Assembly (NCBI RefSeq): GCF_000979455.1
Contig: NZ_JJOY01000049.1
Span: 124,001 to 188,000 of the forward strand
Origin: Methanosarcina sp. 2.H.T.1A.6
GTDB lineage: Archaea; Halobacteriota; Methanosarcinia; Methanosarcinales; Methanosarcinaceae
Reading direction: 5' to 3'
Length of the DNA stretch: 64,000 bases
Program-made: the position numbers and the translations under genes
Shown here: in pieces, positions 26,167 through 34,479 of the stretch
Layout of the letters: each line of letters begins with the position of its first letter
Position numbering within the stretch: the first letter of the stretch is position 1
The notes under the pieces: model-generated
Database searches by the model: none
What the model was told of the DNA's origin: nothing
The model's input: only the letters and a program-made list of their open reading frames with translations

Positions 26167-27061
26167 ACTCCATGAAGACCAGGGTGTTGTTTACCTTGCC
26201 AGAAGGGTAGATTTCAGTTATTTTTCGAAAACCAGTGGTCTGGTCCGGTTGGACTGGCCAGTAGAGCAACTGCCTCATTCCGCTATAGTTACGGTAGCAC
26301 ACCGAGGTTGGATTTTCAGGTTCTGACTTTCGATTTTTTATAATCGAGTGGAGGTTCCTAAAGATACGCTGTTTGGGTTCAGCGAGCCCTGCTACAAGCA
26401 CAGAGTCCCAGTCGAGTTCTGCAAGTGTATTTTCATCTCCCTCGACAATACTGATTTCTTTTTCGAGGCCAAAGTGCTTTACACAACTTTTTGCCAGTAC
26501 CACTGCGTTGGGATCCTTATCTACGCCGATGCAGCGGATGCCGTATAGTTTACTCAAAATTAGCAGGGTAACAGGAAGGGGGCCGCAGCCTATAAAAGCT
26601 AGCACTTCAATTTTGGGGGAATTCTGGACATGGGTTTTAATCATATCTTCGTATCTGGAATACAGGGGAAAAGACTTCAGCATTTCCCAGGGTTCTTTGC
26701 AGTCCAGAATTTTTCGTGCAAGATGGGTCTCGTGCAGGCTGAAAAAATGGGTGTAACTGGTGTAGACAGCAGGAAGTAAGGATCTGATCAACGGGTCCCT
26801 GAGTAAGGCCTGACAGAGATCTTCAGCAACATCCCGATGCCCAAGTTCATCCAGTTCGGAGAAGATTTCATAAAGGTCGGGAAGATTCGCCTCTGCCTTT
26901 GTACTTAAATCCAGATCTTTAATATTGCTGTAAAAATGCAATATGTGAGACCTTATGTCGTATAATTGAGGCTCATATTCCTGAAATTGGAATGGAAAAT
27001 TCCTGTCTTCAGCACTCAGTAAGCTGTTCATGAGATTAGATCCCTCGTTATTTCTCTTCAA
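26159..27061 (-). CDS. Nicotianamine synthase-like protein (copy A)
   Basis: A 300-residue NAS-family protein. SAM site IGCGPLPVTLLILSKLYG (about 157-174) with IGVDKDPNAVVLAK. The C-terminal NAS pattern is present (VCYRNYSGMRQLLYWPV...TTGFRKITEIYP...VNNTLVFMECE). The archaeal NAS of Methanothermobacter, which makes thermonicotianamine, is the best studied relative. It is the first gene of the minus-strand pair and lies between the cbiOQ and cbiM halves of a Co/Ni transporter. A separate promoter is likely, since 270 AT-rich bases precede it. Confidence 0.8.
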   Translation of the reverse strand: MKRNNEGSNLMNSLLSAEDRNFPFQFQEYEPQLYDIRSHILHFYSNIKDLDLSTKAEANLPDLYEIFSELDELGHRDVAEDLCQALLRDPLIRSLLPAVYTSYTHFFSLHETHLARKILDCKEPWEMLKSFPLYSRYEDMIKTHVQNSPKIEVLAFIGCGPLPVTLLILSKLYGIRCIGVDKDPNAVVLAKSCVKHFGLEKEISIVEGDENTLAELDWDSVLVAGLAEPKQRIFRNLHSIIKNRKSEPENPTSVCYRNYSGMRQLLYWPVQPDQTTGFRKITEIYPSGKVNNTLVFMECE

Positions 27062-27334
27062 TGAATTACAAAAAATATTATATGTATCTGTTTTATAGGC
27101 AGTTTTTGAGATTCACATATAAAGTTTTCTATAATTTTCGACAAGTAAGTATGATAAATAGTTTTATTGTATTATGTATAAAATATGAGGAAAACTGTAA
27201 GAAATCTTAATAAAATCTATTAATATAATATGAAAATAAAAAAAAAGAGATTGTTAATGGGGTGACAATAAAAATGTTGGGGCATTTTAGGGAAATTTTT
27301 GACTAAAAAATGCCGGGGCCAGAGAGGCTTAACC

Positions 27335-28101
27335 TCACGTTTTCTGCCCTGATATCAAAAAAATGGAGTTATCCCCCAGAAGCCTCTGCGAGAATGAGTA
27401 CCTATTTTTTTGAAACTCCTGAACCTCCCGGAGAGGATTGATTGTAGTGTTCACAAATCCGGTTTCTGAAAAGAGAAGGGAAGCATTTTCCGGACTCATT
27501 TTCTCATAGAGGGGAAGGGAATTCCTTATTGGACCGTAACAGTCCTTGAAAATAAGATTGTACTGGTTCTTTTTTGCAAACCTTGCAGCAAACTCGGAAA
27601 GCATTCTTTTGATACATTTGTCTGGTCGGGGATCAAACCAGTTGCCATCGATGGCAAAAATCATGCCTTCCGGTTTAAGGACTCTTTTCCATTCGCGAAT
27701 CGCACAGGAAGGTTCCGGGAGGGTCCAGAGCAGGTATTTACTCACAACCAGGTCGAAATGACCGTCCTCAAAAGGCAGATTTTCTGCATCTCCATGGAAT
27801 AAATCAATTTCAAGACCCATGTTATCTGAATTACTCCTCGCTTTCTCTAACATGCCTGCGGAAATATCTATGCCTGTTACCTCATGCCCCATCTCGGCAA
27901 AAAGGAGTGCGAGAAAACCAGTACCTGTCCCCACATCCAATACTTTTAAACGCTTGCCGGAAACCAGGGAATTTTCAAATATTTGTTTCCAGACAGTGCG
28001 TTCTTCTTCATCAAAGCCATTTACCCCATTTTTGTAAGTGGAAGACCTGAAATTCCAGTAATTGGCAATAACTTTCTTGCAGTCTATAAATACTCCTCCA
28101 T
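27335..28101 (-). CDS. SAM-dependent methyltransferase, 5' end apparently frameshifted
   Basis: A class I (UbiE-type) methyltransferase: VLDVGTGTGF (SAM motif I), GIDIS (motif II) and LVVSKYLLW. The conserved body reads through to YWNFRSSTYKNGV about 60 residues upstream of a possible TTG start at 27940. Upstream of that the frame stays open to a TAG at 28124-28126 with no ATG, GTG or TTG. An ATG at 28101 in another frame opens MEEYL and then stops, as if one base were lost. So the true start is unresolved. The substrate is unknown; neighbours are the NAS-like genes and cbiM. Confidence 0.7.
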
Positions 28102-28753
28102 ATAATACAAATCTGGCAATATACTAATGTACTTTTTTTTCACAACAATTATTACTAAAGATTTAAATCTGATGAGTATATATTACTTAATACCTTAAAA
28201 AAGCTATCCTGCAAGAATCAAAATATGTTGAAAATGGGGGCTATGTAAAATTAACACCAACTTTTCTTCTGCGAATATATATTCGACTTGGTGAGTGATA
28301 TGGGGGTATTTAATTTGATTAAAAAATAAAAACGCAGGTATTGAAGATGACTTCCATATATAATTATCGAAAAAAATAATACCAAAATGTATATATGTAA
28401 TACTGAATTATCTAAGATATACGGAAAATCTTTAAAGAATTTATTCCAAAATGAATAACGGCAACAGTAATAATAGATTAATAAACTGATATTTATTCAC
28501 ATTAAATAATTCTACAAATTTTGTTTTATGGGATTTTTATCCTCATCTGAAAAATATTCTTAAAAATATTTTTTGGATGTACGCCGTGAACAAGGAGGAG
28601 CCTTTGTAATCTCTTCTGAGTTTTTGATCTATTACGGTCACAAGATACTGAAAACAAATCTAAATTTTGATGATTCCTGAATATTTTATAAAGTCTCTCA
28701 AAAGTCTCAAACGGATAAATTAAAATCTAAAATATAGAAAGAGGAAATGAAAA
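28102..28753. other. Long AT-rich spacer upstream of cbiM
   Basis: About 650 bases. It contains the perfect palindrome CGAATATATATTCG (28272-28285) and a TATA-like ATTTTATAAAG (about 28684-28694). I saw no cobalamin-riboswitch signature and no convincing frame. Confidence 0.5.
28272..28285. promoter_or_regulatory. Perfect 14-bp palindrome upstream of cbiM
   Basis: CGAATATATATTCG reads the same on both strands, in a low-complexity AT-rich background. It could be the operator of a metal-responsive or other repressor, but it is far (about 470 bases) from cbiM and about 170 bases from the divergent methyltransferase. Confidence 0.3.
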
Positions 28754-29419
28754 ATGCATATACCTGATTCATTTATACCTTTAGGCCAGGCAGTTATTTA
28801 CTGGGTTATTGCTCTTCCTTTCATTATAATGTCAATGAGATGGGCACGAAAAGAGCTTGACGAGATGAAAGTACCGATTCTCGCTGCCCTTGCAGCAGGA
28901 ATCTTTGCTATCCAGGCAATGAATATCCCTATAGGAATGGGGACTAGCGGACACATGGTAGGAGCAGCCCTTGTGGCAATTGTTTTCGGAAGCCCCTGGG
29001 CAGGAGTTCTCGTACTAACGCTTGTGCTGCTCGTGCAGGGTTTTGCCTTTGGTGACGGTGGGATCACCACAATGGGTGCAAACATCCTGAATATGGGCGT
29101 TGTTTCCGGGTTTGTAGGGTATTATACTTATGCTGCCCTTCGCAAGAGTGTGGGCACAAGTATCGCAGCCTTCGGGGGCGCCTGGCTCGGGCTCTTTATC
29201 TCGGCAATGGTCTGTGCTGTTCAGATGTGGCTTGCGGGCACCTTCCCCCTGGTTCCGGGACTTATGGCAATGGGTACCTATCACCTGATAATTGGTTTTA
29301 TTGGTGAGGGACTGATCACTGCAGTTGTAATCACCGCGATTGCAAAATCCCGCCCTGATCTCCTTGAGGATAGTTTCACTGTCAAATCGGATACGTCTAA
29401 GAAGGAGGTTCACGCATGA
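28754..29419 (+). CDS. cbiM: ECF cobalt/nickel transporter substrate-binding subunit (CbiM)
   Basis: A 221-residue membrane protein that captures Co2+ or Ni2+. The N-terminus MHIPDSFI carries the metal-binding His2 that must follow Met, as known for CbiM/NikM. About seven hydrophobic helices follow, with conserved [14 protein letters not shown] and [20 protein letters not shown] upstream (about 28741) supports the ATG. It overlaps the next gene by 4 bases (ATGA). The cbiO/cbiQ partners are 3.5 kb upstream. Confidence 0.93.
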   Translation: MHIPDSFIPLGQAVIYWVIALPFIIMSMRWARKELDEMKVPILAALAAGIFAIQAMNIPIGMGTSGHMVGAALVAIVFGSPWAGVLVLTLVLLVQGFAFGDGGITTMGANILNMGVVSGFVGYYTYAALRKSVGTSIAAFGGAWLGLFISAMVCAVQMWLAGTFPLVPGLMAMGTYHLIIGFIGEGLITAVVITAIAKSRPDLLEDSFTVKSDTSKKEVHA

Positions 29420-29721
29420 GCGGAAACTCTAACCTGAAATTCTTTTATGCTGGAATTGCAATTGCGCTTTTGCTTTCGGTTCTGGCCCCCTTCCTCGCAT
29501 CTCCAGATCCCGATGGGCTTGAAAGTGCAGCAGGTGGCGTTATTGAGGAATCAAAGATGTCTCAACTTGAAGAAATGGAACCTGCAGTAAGTTCTCCAAT
29601 GCCTGACTATTCAATTGAAGGTATGGGAAAAAGTGGAGAAGTTATGGCGATTGCCATAGGGACTATAGCAGTACTGGCAATCAGTTTCGGGTTTGGAAAA
29701 GTGTTCAATAGAAAAGCCTGA
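29416..29721 (+). CDS. Small transporter subunit with PDGLE motif (CbiN/NikN-like)
   Basis: A 101-residue protein with two membrane helices (about 8-27 and 75-95) and a loop that starts SPDPDGLE, the PDGLE signature of small accessory subunits of archaeal Co/Ni ECF transporters. PDGLE proteins are often called nickel-type (NikN-like) rather than true CbiN, which bears on the metal. It overlaps cbiM by ATGA. Confidence 0.85.
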   Translation: MSGNSNLKFFYAGIAIALLLSVLAPFLASPDPDGLESAAGGVIEESKMSQLEEMEPAVSSPMPDYSIEGMGKSGEVMAIAIGTIAVLAISFGFGKVFNRKA

Positions 29722-29744
29722 GCAAAAAATCGTTATCCTTTTTG

Positions 29745-29778
29745 AAAAGCCGCCCTTCTTTCGGGGAGAGGCGGTTTT
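29745..29778 (+). terminator. Probable terminator of the cbiM operon
   Basis: CCGCC (29750-29754) pairs with GGCGG (29770-29774), extended by AAAA/TTTT, with T-rich sequence after. It ends the cbiM/PDGLE unit. Confidence 0.5.
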
Positions 29779-29876
29779 CATTGTAGTTTTTCATAAGTCC
29801 TGTATTTCAGCAGGCTTCTTTCCATATTCTCTTCAATCAATATATTTTTGTGTCCCATGAACAAAACTTCCACTGG

Positions 29877-30584
29877 TTACTCATCAATAAATATTATACT
29901 GGAAGGACACAGCTCTTTTACAACACAAACATGGCATCTGGGTTTTCTTGCCTGGCACACTTTCCTCCCGTGATAAATAAAGGTCATGGAAATTGAATCA
30001 AGATCTTCTTTTCGGGCAAGTGATATAAGGTCCTGTTCAATTTTTACCGGGTCTGAGTGCCTGGTAAAGCCCAGCCTCCCTGATACTCTTTTTACGTGGG
30101 TATCGACGGCAATCCCTTCTATTACCCCAAAAGCCCTGGCAAGCACTATATTTGCGGTTTTTCTTCCAACACCGGGAAGGGTTACCAGTTCTTCCATGGT
30201 CTCCGGGACTTCTCCACCGTAGCGTTCGACAATCAATTGCGCAGTAGCTTTGATATTTTTTGCTTTGTTTTTGTAAAATCCTGTAGAATAAATGTCAATT
30301 TCAAGTTCCCTTATGTCTGCGCTGGCATAGTCTTCGGCAGTTCTGTATTTTTTGAACAATTTTTCAGTTACCCTGTTAATCTGGACATCCGTTGACTGAG
30401 CAGAGAGCACGGTTGCTATAAGAAGTTCCAGCGGGTTGCTGTAGTTAAGAGAAGGTTTTGCATCCGGGTACTCTTCCTTTAAATGCGCCCATATCCGGTC
30501 AAAATTATGTCTGTTGTCAGGAATATCATATTCCTGCAAGGGCTCATTAGGTGTCAATTTCTTCGGTTTTTTCTCCGGCATCAA
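29877..30584 (-). CDS. nth: Endonuclease III
   Basis: A 235-residue base-excision DNA glycosylase/AP lyase for oxidised pyrimidines. The helix-hairpin-helix LPGVGRKTANIVL is followed by the catalytic Lys/Asp region (GIAVDTHVKR), and the [4Fe-4S] cluster ligands are the four Cys in CQARKPRCHVCVVKELC. Full length and standard. Single gene. Confidence 0.96.
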   Translation of the reverse strand: MMPEKKPKKLTPNEPLQEYDIPDNRHNFDRIWAHLKEEYPDAKPSLNYSNPLELLIATVLSAQSTDVQINRVTEKLFKKYRTAEDYASADIRELEIDIYSTGFYKNKAKNIKATAQLIVERYGGEVPETMEELVTLPGVGRKTANIVLARAFGVIEGIAVDTHVKRVSGRLGFTRHSDPVKIEQDLISLARKEDLDSISMTFIYHGRKVCQARKPRCHVCVVKELCPSSIIFIDE

Positions 30585-30986
30585 AGAACTCCATTACCGT
30601 GTTTATTTTCCCGGCCTTAACCACAAGAACAGGTTTCTTAAAGGCATCTGGATCTCTTTTTATTTGACCTTTTCCGGGTCATGACTCTGTACCCCTATCC
30701 CCCTATACCACTTATTCTTTCTATTTCCAGGCAATAAGAATTTCATCTGAACTTTTCCTGAAAGAAGTTCCTGATGGTAGAGGGGCAGAAAAGATAGTTC
30801 CAAAATACCAACAACTTAAAGAACTAGAACCTCAAGAGATTCATGATTAAATGTTAACCGAAATGTTGTATTTGAGGAATTAAACTCTGATTTTTTTCAA
30901 TAAAAAAAGTTTCTTATTAATAAAATAATATGTAAACCATAAGTTTTATAGCTAATAATTTTTAAACCAAATATATTGGTGATTTT
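30585..30986. other. Intergenic stretch upstream of purH
   Basis: About 400 bases with stops in all frames. Contains the purH promoter region (AT-rich near 30900-30975); otherwise nothing recognised. Confidence 0.5.
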
Positions 30987-32603
30987 TTGGTAAAAAGGGC
31001 ATTGCTCAGCGTTTCAGACAAGACAGGAATTACGGAATTTGCACGCGGGCTTGAAGCACTCGGCGTGAAGATCATCTCAACAGGCGGAACTGCGAAAATT
31101 CTTCGTGATTCCGGTATCGAGGTTACTGATGTCGCGGAAGTCACAGGCTATCCGGAGATGATGGGGGGAAGAGTCAAAACTCTCCATCCGAGAATTCATG
31201 GTGGGCTCTTATGCCTGCGGGACAGCAAAGAACAGATGGCGGAGGCCGCAAAAGAAGACATTTCCCTCCTCGATCTGGTGGCCGTAAACCTGTACCCCTT
31301 TGAAGTAACGGTTTCCAAAGAGGGTGTGGAACTTGAAGAAGCCATCGAAAACATAGACATCGGGGGTCCTACCCTTCTCCGCTCGGCAGCCAAGAACTAT
31401 CGCTCGGTAACGGTGATATCTGACCCTTCGGACTACGGGCATGTCCTTACGGAACTGCGTTCAAGCGGAATTATCTCCGATAAAACCCGTGCTGATCTTG
31501 CGGTTAAAGCTTTCAGGCATACGGCTGATTATGATGCAGCCATTGATACTTACCTGAGCAGGACCCTGCTTGGAGAAGATGTACTGCGCCTGAAATATAC
31601 CAATGGCGTAAAACTTCGCTATGGGGAGAACTGGCATCAGGAAGCCTCTTTTTATAAAGACCCTAAAATTGAGGGTCCGAGTCTGGCAAAAGCTGTCCAG
31701 CTGCACGGGAAAGAACTTTCCTACAACAACTATGTAGACGCCGACAATGCTCTTCAGACGGTCAAAGAACTGGGAAACACTTCTCCTGCTGTGGTAATTG
31801 TTAAACACAATAACCCATGCGGACTTGCTACTGGAGGTACACTCTTGCAGGCTCTGCAGGCTGCCTGGGACGGAGACCCGATTTCGGCTTACGGAAGTAT
31901 AATCTGTACAAACGAGATTTTTGATCTTGAAGCTGCAACTTTTCTGAATGGGAAATTCGTAGAAATCATCCTCGCTCCTGACTTCAAGCCTGATGCCCTG
32001 GAATACCTGAAAAATAAAAGTGAAAATCTGAGGCTCCTGAAACTTCCGGAACTCAGAGAGGTTTTCGGGACTGAATACACCTATAAATATGTAATCGGGG
32101 GTATGCTTAAGCAGAGCCGTGATATAGGGATCTACGAAAAATGGGAGTATGTTACTGAAATCCCCTATCCTGAGGACAAACGTGCCCTCTCGGAGTTCTG
32201 CCTTAAAGCCTGCAAAGCTACAAAATCCAATGCTGTGACCCTTGCTCACGAATATGAACCTGGATACTTCATGGCACTGGGTATGGGAGCAGGGCAGCCT
32301 AACAGGGTGGACTCGATCCGCAAACTGGCAGCTACAAAGGCAGTTGAAAATCTAAAGGTGATCTATGAACGTGAGCAGCCTGCTGCACCCTTCGAAGAGT
32401 ACTGCCAGAAGATTATGTTAGAATGTGTAATGGCATCAGACGCTTTCTTCCCCTTTGATGATAGCGTAGTCTATGCAGCAGAAAATAACATCCGCTATAT
32501 TGTTTCCCCCGGCGGGTCGATCAGGGACAATGAGGTTATTGCTACTGCAAACCGACTTGGAGTTTCCCTGGTCTTTACAGGCATGCGGCATTTCCTTCAT
32601 TGA
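30987..32603 (+). CDS. purH: Bifunctional AICAR transformylase/IMP cyclohydrolase (PurH)
   Basis: A 538-residue two-domain enzyme closing purine synthesis. The N-terminal MGS-like IMP cyclohydrolase (about 1-200, with STGGTAKIL and GRVKTLHPRIHGG) is followed by the AICAR transformylase (about 200-538, with VKHNNPCG). It starts with TTG at 30987, with GGTGA (30979-30983) before it. Many archaea use PurO and PurP instead of this bacterial-type enzyme; its formyl donor is normally 10-formyl-tetrahydrofolate, while Methanosarcina carries C1 units mainly on tetrahydrosarcinapterin. Confidence 0.95.
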   Translation: MVKRALLSVSDKTGITEFARGLEALGVKIISTGGTAKILRDSGIEVTDVAEVTGYPEMMGGRVKTLHPRIHGGLLCLRDSKEQMAEAAKEDISLLDLVAVNLYPFEVTVSKEGVELEEAIENIDIGGPTLLRSAAKNYRSVTVISDPSDYGHVLTELRSSGIISDKTRADLAVKAFRHTADYDAAIDTYLSRTLLGEDVLRLKYTNGVKLRYGENWHQEASFYKDPKIEGPSLAKAVQLHGKELSYNNYVDADNALQTVKELGNTSPAVVIVKHNNPCGLATGGTLLQALQAAWDGDPISAYGSIICTNEIFDLEAATFLNGKFVEIILAPDFKPDALEYLKNKSENLRLLKLPELREVFGTEYTYKYVIGGMLKQSRDIGIYEKWEYVTEIPYPEDKRALSEFCLKACKATKSNAVTLAHEYEPGYFMALGMGAGQPNRVDSIRKLAATKAVENLKVIYEREQPAAPFEEYCQKIMLECVMASDAFFPFDDSVVYAAENNIRYIVSPGGSIRDNEVIATANRLGVSLVFTGMRHFLH

Positions 32604-32664
32604 AAAATCAGTACAGACAAAGAAAAACTCAAGGTATACACTTGAGCTCAATGTAAAAACTCGA

Positions 32665-32695
32665 GTACCCTGCATTTAAGGGCAGGGTACATTCT
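32665..32695 (+). terminator. Terminator after purH
   Basis: GTACCCTGC (32665-32673) pairs perfectly over 9 bp with GCAGGGTAC (32682-32690), with an 8-base loop, and is followed by a T-rich run. Confidence 0.6.
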
Positions 32696-32698
32696 CAT

Positions 32699-32745
32699 TT
32701 TAAGCTTATTTTTCAGAACCGCAGTTTAAGCTTATTTTTCAGAAC
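32699..32745. repeat. Direct repeat of 21 bp after purH
   Basis: TTTAAGCTTATTTTTCAGAA with a final C occurs at 32699-32719 and 32725-32745, spaced by 5 bases. It looks like a small local duplication. Confidence 0.7.
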
Positions 32746-33348
32746 AGCATGGTTTGAAAGATAATAGCTTTGCCGAAGTTGAAGCTTTTGTCTATTCTTA
32801 CTTAAGTGTGCTTTATATGAGGGTTTAATTAACCAATTACTTTATTAATTAATTAATACATTTGCGTACGCATTTACTTCACTGCTGGATCTGCGTACTT
32901 TCATTAATAATTCCTCGAAAGGCTACATCAAATATCAATTTTTTATCCATGATTTTCAGCCCGCTGGCTGAATATGTAGCTTTAATCCGTATATTCGTAG
33001 AATCATTTTATATCATTATCACACGAATATTTTTTGTAAAGTATTAAATATTTCCCAACTGGATATCTTACGTTTTCGAAAGACCGGTACATATAACCTC
33101 TAAATACCATAAAAAATTATTAAGAATCAAGTCTACTCTTGAAAAAGATAATATATCTTGAATTCGTATACCATTCTAGCAATATTATATCACCCTGATA
33201 TAACTGCCACCTTAATTCAATATAAAAGATGATAAAAATTAAAAAAATCAAATTACCTTCGTTTCAAATCAAAGTCGGAGAACTTATTTTTCCATAATAA
33301 CTCTCCAATTTCTCTAAATACATTATAAAAAATCACGGGCTGATATGT
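32746..33348. other. Long AT-rich intergenic stretch
   Basis: About 600 bases with no convincing gene. It holds a TGCGTACGCA palindrome (32863-32872) next to repeated TTAATTAA words (about 32842-32856). Function unknown. Confidence 0.4.
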
Positions 33349-34134
33349 GTGAAATCAACTGGACTTTTAAGCATCCTAACCTTTTCTGAAAAACGAAAAG
33401 ATATTTTATTTTTACTTCAGGCGAGCCCAAAAACCCTTTCGGAGATCAGGGACTACTTCGATGTAAAATCACCGGAGATTCTACCTCGCCTGAAGGAAAT
33501 GGAAACCGCGAATTTAATTGTCAGACAGGAAGGACTGTATCAGCTGACTTCTCTGGGGAAAGTTGCAGCTATATATTACAAACCTTTCCTTGACACTCTG
33601 ACAGCTATAGAAGCAAACGAAGACTTCTGGAGAGAACATGATCTTATAGCAGTTCCTGATATGTTGCTAAATAGAATTCAAGAGCTAAAGGAGTGCAGAG
33701 TTATAAAGGACGAACATGAACATATTTATGATTCCCATAAGGGGTTCATGGAAAATGTCCTGACTTCCGGTCGTTTTATGGGGTTTGCATCCATTTTTCT
33801 TCCCAGCTTTCCATCGATGTTTCTTGAGATGGCCCGCAGGAACATCCCGATCTCCATAATTGTTACACCAAATGTCTTTTTTAAAATAAAAAGCGAGCAT
33901 AACGCTGAAATTGAAGAGTTTCTTAAGTACAAACACACAAGTTTCCATGTCTACGACAGCGCAAAGGTAGCTTTTGTCGTAACAGACAGGTTTATGTCGC
34001 TCTCACTGTTTTTCAAAAATGGAACCTTTGACCCGAGAAGTGACCTTGTGGGTTTTGACTCTTTATCACTTAAATGGGGAGAAGACCTTTTTAAACATTA
34101 CAAAGAGAGTGCAGTCGAGATAAAGAGTCTGTAA
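33349..34134 (+). CDS. Winged-helix transcriptional regulator (DUF1724 type)
   Basis: A 261-residue regulator common in Methanosarcina. The N-terminal winged helix (about 8-75: RKDILFLLQASPKTLSEIRDYF, PRLKEMETANLIV) is ArsR-like; the remaining 170 residues match the DUF1724 effector domain. The start is GTG 33349 with no clear ribosome-binding site, so the mRNA may be leaderless. Target genes are unknown; neighbours are unrelated. Confidence 0.85.
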   Translation: MKSTGLLSILTFSEKRKDILFLLQASPKTLSEIRDYFDVKSPEILPRLKEMETANLIVRQEGLYQLTSLGKVAAIYYKPFLDTLTAIEANEDFWREHDLIAVPDMLLNRIQELKECRVIKDEHEHIYDSHKGFMENVLTSGRFMGFASIFLPSFPSMFLEMARRNIPISIIVTPNVFFKIKSEHNAEIEEFLKYKHTSFHVYDSAKVAFVVTDRFMSLSLFFKNGTFDPRSDLVGFDSLSLKWGEDLFKHYKESAVEIKSL

Positions 34135-34337
34135 ACTGAAAGGTTGTAATGTCCTGAGGTAACAGATCTTCCGATAGTCTAAAAGGAAAATGCTGAAAAA
34201 CAGAATTGGAAGTATGGCTGAAGACGCTCGATCTTCAGTCTAACCTGTTTAAAGCCTATTTAAACAGGCTTTCGACAGATCTCTTTTACTAATACTTTTT
34301 GTAAAAGTTTTAATATTACATCAGGCTCCAGATGTAT
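34135..34337. other. Spacer between convergent genes, no gene seen
   Basis: About 200 bases between the DUF1724 regulator and the repeat array. The AT-rich inverted segment CTGTTTAAA...TTTAAACAG (about 34248-34270) could form a terminator-like hairpin. Confidence 0.4.
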
Positions 34338-34433
34338 TCTCAGATCAAGTCTCAGATCAAGTTTCAGATCAAGTCTCAGATCGAGTATCAGATCAAGTCT
34401 CAGATCGAGTATCAGATCAAGTCTCAGATCGAG
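34338..34433. repeat. Eight tandem 12-bp repeats carrying GATC
   Basis: Units TCTCAGATCAAG, with variants TATCAGATCAAG, TTTCAGATCAAG and TCTCAGATCGAG, run without gaps for 96 bases. The last units alternate as pairs (24-bp order). Each unit carries one GATC. It lies 46 bases past the stop of the UbiA-like gene, between convergent genes. Confidence 0.9.
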
Positions 34434-34479
34434 TCTTTTATCATAGTTTTTTTATTAAAATCTTTTGTACAGTCAGGTC

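Noticed and set aside
28102-28753. A cobalamin riboswitch in front of cbiM
   Set aside because: I found no B12-box-like conserved sequence and the region is almost pure AT-rich spacer.
34338-34433. The 12-bp tandem array as a CRISPR
   Set aside because: The repeats touch without spacers and the unit is too short.
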